A program made the translations under genes and the position numbers. The notes beneath the pieces are model-generated. The model was not told where the DNA came from, did not search any database, and saw only the letters and a list, made by a program, of their open reading frames with translations. This document shows, piece after piece, positions 5,720 through 8,475 of a stretch of DNA of 8,475 nucleotides. The stretch is from the NCBI GenBank assembly GCA_015229045.1, contig JADGCJ010000138.1, forward strand, positions 1 through 8,475. The letters are read 5' to 3'. Origin of the DNA: Magnetococcales bacterium (lineage in GTDB: Bacteria > Pseudomonadota > Magnetococcia > Magnetococcales > DC0425bin3). How positions within the stretch are numbered: position 1 is the stretch's first letter; every line of letters starts with the position of its first letter.

Positions 5720-6829
5720 TTACAGACGCACCGGCACACACCGCGCCCCCCAGTTGCCGGGTGCGGCGGCAAATCTTCCAGCACAGGGTGTGCCACAATG
5801 TGTACAGGCTCCCTGAGCGGTCAGGCCCCAGGCGAGCAGCGTGTAGCCATCCCGGGCGATGAGTCGCTGACCGCATGTGTGACACCGGGTACTGCCTCCC
5901 TCCGGGTCGTGGAGGTTGCCGGTGTAGACATAGCGCAGGCCATTTTTTTGGGCGATGTGGCGGGCGCGGGTCAGGGTATGCAGGGGGGTTTGGGGCCTGT
6001 TTTGCAGGCGATAACTCGGGTGAAAGGCGGAAAAATGGACGGGAACGTCGGGTCCAAGGTGTTCAGCCACCCATTGGGTCATCGCTTCCAGTTCGGCATC
6101 GGTGTCGTTTTCTTCGGGAATGAGCAGGGTGGTGATTTCCAGCCAGACTTGCGTTTTCCGATGGATATACAGCAGCGTTTCCAGGACAGGTTGCAGGGAA
6201 CCCCCGCACAGGCGGTGATAGAAGCGCTCCGAGAAGGCCTTCAGATCGACGTTGGCGGCATCCATGTGGTGGTAGAACGCCTCCCGGGCCGCATCCTGCA
6301 TGTAGCCGGCGGTCACGGCCACGGAGTGGATACCCAGGGCATGCCCGGCCTGGGCGACATCCATGGCATACTCCATGAAGACCACGGGATCATTGTAGGT
6401 ATAGGCGAGGGATTGACACCCGAGACGTTTTGCAGCCTGGGCAAGCTGGTCGGGAGTCGCCTCGGCCATCTGCCGATCCATGGTACGCGAACGGCTCATA
6501 GGCCAGTTTTGGCAAAATTTGCAGGCCAGATTGCACCCCGCCGTGCCAAACGACAGGATGGCGCTCCCCGGATGGAAGTGGTGGAGGGGCTTTTTTTCGA
6601 TGGGATCGACACAAAAGCCGTGCGAGCGACCATGGCTGGTCATGACGATCTGATTTTCCGCCCGGGCGCGCACGAAGCACAGGCCGCGTTGTCCCTCTTG
6701 CAAACGACAGGAGCGCGGGCAGACGGTACACTGGATGCGCGTGTCAGGCAGGGTTTGCCAAAAGCGGGTGGGGACCACCCCGGGATCGGCCAGGGTGATG
6801 ATTTCGTGTGGTTCCGGGATAGCCATCAT
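5720..6829 (-). CDS. amrS: Radical SAM enzyme of the AmmeMemoRadiSam system (AmrS-type)
   Basis: The 369-aa cytosolic enzyme is related to pyruvate-formate-lyase activating enzymes. The radical SAM cluster motif is CNLACKFC (Cys99, Cys103, Cys106). The family's extra N-terminal cysteine motif CTVCPRSCRL with GLC (Cys34, 37, 41, 51) precedes it. Further hallmarks are FGTAGCN (94-100), AYTYNDPVVFMEYAMD (142-157), NVDLKAFSERFY (193-204) and HFSAFHPSYR (265-274). The C-terminal tail has two Cys pairs (CHTC 316-319, CTHC 342-345), probably for another metal site. The frame is open to 7240 but runs through repeats. The start is ATG-ATG at 6829/6826 behind GAGG, and the second ATG is an equal choice. 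In this system the enzyme is usually accompanied by AMMECR1 and Memo proteins; neither is in the window. Its substrate is unknown. It diverges from the DUF1015 gene. Length is normal. Confidence 0.9.
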   Translation of the reverse strand: MMAIPEPHEIITLADPGVVPTRFWQTLPDTRIQCTVCPRSCRLQEGQRGLCFVRARAENQIVMTSHGRSHGFCVDPIEKKPLHHFHPGSAILSFGTAGCNLACKFCQNWPMSRSRTMDRQMAEATPDQLAQAAKRLGCQSLAYTYNDPVVFMEYAMDVAQAGHALGIHSVAVTAGYMQDAAREAFYHHMDAANVDLKAFSERFYHRLCGGSLQPVLETLLYIHRKTQVWLEITTLLIPEENDTDAELEAMTQWVAEHLGPDVPVHFSAFHPSYRLQNRPQTPLHTLTRARHIAQKNGLRYVYTGNLHDPEGGSTRCHTCGQRLIARDGYTLLAWGLTAQGACTHCGTPCAGRFAAAPGNWGARCVPVRL

Positions 6830-6860
6830 AGAGCCTCGAATTGTTTTTTTGTCATGAGAG

Positions 6861-6925
6861 GGGTTGGGGGATCCAAGAGGAAGGCTCCGCCTGCCCCCTT
6901 GGCGGGGTTTGGGGCGAAGCCCCAA
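6861..6925 (+). repeat. GC-rich dispersed repeat, copy C
   Basis: The stretch runs from GGGTTGGGGGATCC to CCTTGGCGGGGTTTGGGGC and ends in the palindrome TTGGGGC-GAA-GCCCCAA (6909-6925, 7-bp arms). The last part is nearly identical to copy A at 5595-5671 read on the other strand. It lies about 30 bases upstream of the radical SAM start codon, so it would be transcribed in that gene's leader or overlap its promoter. No clear promoter for the radical SAM gene was found here. Confidence 0.6.
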
Positions 6926-6999
6926 TAAAGATCTTTCTCGTTGAAAAAAATGATGAATTTTTAGCGAAGCCCCGATAGAGTCTTTATCGTCGAAAAAAA
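6914..6999 (+). repeat. Imperfect tandem duplication, 50-base period
   Basis: Positions 6914-6950 and 6964-6999 align at 32 of 37 positions with one gap. Both start GCGAAGCCCC and end with CG(T/C)TGAAAAAAA or CGTCGAAAAAAA. The first copy overlaps the end of GC-rich repeat copy C and includes the palindrome AAAGATCTTT (6927-6936). The block fills much of the intergenic space between the divergent radical SAM and DUF1015 genes, which otherwise holds only a promoter candidate. Confidence 0.6.
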
Positions 7000-7024
7000 C
7001 AGATTGAAACTCCGGGGAGAGGGG

Positions 7025-7053
7025 TTGTCCAGAGGCTGTGGGCATTGTATGTT
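7025..7053 (+). promoter_or_regulatory. Candidate sigma70 promoter for the DUF1015 gene
   Basis: TTGTCC (7025-7030) and TATGTT (7048-7053) are separated by 17 bases, and each matches consensus at 4 of 6 positions. Transcription would start near 7060, leaving a leader of about 70 bases before the chosen start at 7129. Confidence 0.35.
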
Positions 7054-7128
7054 CGCCGGACCCTCTCTTCCCGGAGTGCAAGACGGAGGAAGGGGGGTGC
7101 GCCAAGAAGGATGAGAGAGAGCCACACC

Positions 7129-8376
7129 ATGGAAGAAATGTCACTGATTCGGCCATTTCCAGGATGGCGTCCCAGACCGGATCTGGTCCGGGCGGTTGCC
7201 GCGCCCCCCTACGATGTCCTGAACCGGAACGAAGCCGCAACCATGGCTCTGGGCAATCCCCACTCTTTTTTGCATGTTTCCAAGGCGGAGATCGATCTGG
7301 ATCCGGCCATCTCCCCTCACGACGAACAGGTTTACCAGACAGCGCGCCGCCATTTTCGCACCATGCAGCAGTCCGGGGTTTTGGTCCAGGACGAGTCGCC
7401 TTGCCTTTATGTCTATCGGCTGACCCATGCGGGTCACCAGCAGACCGGGTTGGTGGCAGCCATCTCCGTGGACGCCTATTTGAACGATCGGGTCAAGAAA
7501 CACGAGCATACCCGTCCGGACAAGGAGGATGACCGGACCCGTATCGCCGATGTTCTCGATGCCAACTCCGGGCCGGTTTTTTTGACCTATCGGCACGATG
7601 AGTCCATCCAGCAGGTGTTGGAACAGATCGTTGGCCACCAGCCAGCCTGTGATTTCGTGGCGACCGATGGTGTCCGTCACACTTTTTGGGTGGTATCGGA
7701 GGCATCGTTCATCGACAGACTGGTGACTTTGTTCGATACCCTTTCTGCCCTGTACATCGCCGATGGGCACCATCGTGCGGCAGCGGCTTCCCGGGTGTGC
7801 CGGGCGCGACGCGACCAGCGCGGCGCGATGGTCGGCGAAACGCCCGTCGACCGCTTTCTCGGGGTGATGTTTCCCGACGATCAGGTGCGCATTCTGGAGT
7901 ACAACCGTGTCGTGCGCGATTTGCGGGGTGCAACGCCGCAAGAGTTTCTGGCCCGGGTGGCGGAACGGTTCGACGTCCAGCCGGAGGATCAACCTGTCAA
8001 ACCCGACAAACCTCGCTGTTTCGGCATGTTTCTGGCCGGAACATGGTATCGTCTGACCAGTCGTCCCGACGTGTCGATAGGGCATGATCCTGTCGAGCGT
8101 TTGGACGTGAGCCTTCTGCAAGACCACCTTCTGCAACCCATTCTGGGGATCGTCAATCCACGCCTGGATGGCCGTATCGATTTTGTCGGGGGGGTTCGCG
8201 GTCTTGCCGGGCTGGTGGAGCGGGTTCGATCCGGGGAGATGGCTGTCGCTTTCTCTCTTTACCCGACAGCCCTGGCCGATCTCATGACCGTCGCCGATGC
8301 CGGACGGGTCATGCCACCCAAATCCACATGGTTTGAACCCAAGCTGCGCGATGGCATGGTTGTCCAGACGTTTTGA
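7129..8376 (+). CDS. DUF1015 family protein
   Basis: The 415-aa soluble protein shows the hallmarks of DUF1015: RPFPGWRPR (8-16), VAAPPYDVLNRNEA (23-36), KKHEHTRPDKEDDRTR (123-138), ANSGPVFLTYR (145-155), the strongly conserved YIADGHHRAAAA (209-220) and the end MPPKSTWFEPKLRDGM (395-410). The conserved charged/His motifs suggest an enzyme. From memory, the family often sits near serine-biosynthesis genes in other genomes, but none is visible here and I assign no reaction. The start is uncertain. ATG 7129 follows GAGAGAGA by 8 bases and is preferred. ATG 7138 fits the family N-terminus equally well. ATG 7111 has a purine run immediately against it. The frame is open from 7045, but the extra arginine-rich stretch is not family-like. 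It is divergent from the radical SAM gene, and no strong terminator follows. Confidence 0.9.
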   Translation: MEEMSLIRPFPGWRPRPDLVRAVAAPPYDVLNRNEAATMALGNPHSFLHVSKAEIDLDPAISPHDEQVYQTARRHFRTMQQSGVLVQDESPCLYVYRLTHAGHQQTGLVAAISVDAYLNDRVKKHEHTRPDKEDDRTRIADVLDANSGPVFLTYRHDESIQQVLEQIVGHQPACDFVATDGVRHTFWVVSEASFIDRLVTLFDTLSALYIADGHHRAAAASRVCRARRDQRGAMVGETPVDRFLGVMFPDDQVRILEYNRVVRDLRGATPQEFLARVAERFDVQPEDQPVKPDKPRCFGMFLAGTWYRLTSRPDVSIGHDPVERLDVSLLQDHLLQPILGIVNPRLDGRIDFVGGVRGLAGLVERVRSGEMAVAFSLYPTALADLMTVADAGRVMPPKSTWFEPKLRDGMVVQTF

Positions 8377-8403
8377 TTCGGGAATACAAATTCCTGGATC
8401 TGC

Positions 8404-8419
8404 GTAACTATTCAGCACC
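8404..8419 (-). repeat. Right-hand copy of the 16-base CTGAATAGTTAC motif
   Basis: On the plus strand it reads GTAACTATTCAGCACC. Its reverse complement matches 51-66 at 15 of 16 bases. It lies 28 bases past the DUF1015 stop and just before a GC-rich repeat, the same kind of neighbourhood as the left copy. Confidence 0.6.
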
Positions 8420-8430
8420 GGGCAACGAAT

Positions 8431-8475
8431 CGGGGTCCAGGGGGCCGGCTCCCTGGCGGGTCAAGGGCGGAGCCC
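8431..8475 (+). repeat. GC-rich dispersed repeat, copy B, cut by the window end
   Basis: The segment starts CGGGGTCCAGGGGG and contains CCCTGGCGGG and GGGCGGAGCCC, matching the order of blocks in copy A (5595-5671, other strand). An internal hairpin CCAGGG...CCCTGG spans 8437-8456. The repeat probably continues beyond position 8475. It could act as a weak transcript end for the DUF1015 gene, but no T-run is visible. Confidence 0.55.

Noticed and set aside
5717..6928. Plus-strand open frame of 403 codons opposite the radical SAM gene
   Set aside because: The Gly-rich product is antisense to a gene whose cysteine motifs are unmistakable.
6909..7000. Possible CRISPR array, because of repeated GCGAAGCCCC units
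   Set aside because: There are only two imperfect units with no distinct spacer of regular length, and no cas genes. It fits a local duplication of the dispersed repeat.
6830..7240. N-terminal extension of the radical SAM gene by 137 codons
   Set aside because: The extension would translate through dispersed and tandem repeats and overlap the DUF1015 start. A ribosome site and the family N-terminus support the start at 6829 or 6826.
7141..8418. Minus-strand open frame of 425 codons opposite DUF1015
   Set aside because: It mirrors the DUF1015 gene almost exactly and shows no family motif of its own.

Overview
This window looks like chromosomal DNA of a moderately GC-rich proteobacterium. A hand count of 2281-2340 gives 39 of 60 G+C. 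Short GC-rich palindromes of the form GGGGC-NNN-GCCCC recur between the genes. From memory, this style of dispersed repeat is common in magnetotactic Magnetococcales-type genomes, but no magnetosome gene is present and the lineage is only a guess. I saw no tRNA, rRNA, CRISPR array or transposase gene.

Layout. (1) Positions 1-136 hold a 91-base element bounded by 20-base inverted repeats; its inner arm also forms a terminator-like hairpin facing the end of the first operon. (2) Positions 3758 down to 137 hold a tightly packed minus-strand operon. In transcription order it encodes a Bax inhibitor-1/YccA-family membrane protein, a YkuD-type L,D-transpeptidase-fold protein without a signal peptide, an AI-2E/PerM-family membrane transporter, and an RsmB-type rRNA cytosine methyltransferase. 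Gaps are 29, 6 and -4 bases. A sigma70-like promoter (3910-3938) and a leader of about 145 bases with a stem-loop precede it. (3) Positions 5432 down to 3982 hold a two-gene minus-strand module joined by an ATGA overlap. It is strikingly AT-rich compared with its surroundings and both products are uncharacterised; it is the best candidate here for a poorly described, horizontally acquired system. (4) Positions 5433-5719 carry no gene, only a candidate promoter for the module and a GC-rich repeat. (5) A minus-strand radical SAM gene of the AmmeMemoRadiSam (AmrS) type (5720-6829) diverges from a plus-strand DUF1015 gene (7129-8376). The 299 bases between them are filled with repeats. (6) Positions 8377-8475 contain a 16-base motif that is the reverse complement (15 of 16) of one in the left-end element, followed by another GC-rich repeat.

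Working together: the first operon is mainly envelope and membrane related (BI-1, L,D-transpeptidase fold, PerM-type transporter) with a ribosome-maturation enzyme at its end. The AmrS and DUF1015 genes are metabolic genes whose exact substrates cannot be read from sequence. The AT-rich pair looks inserted between these two housekeeping blocks.
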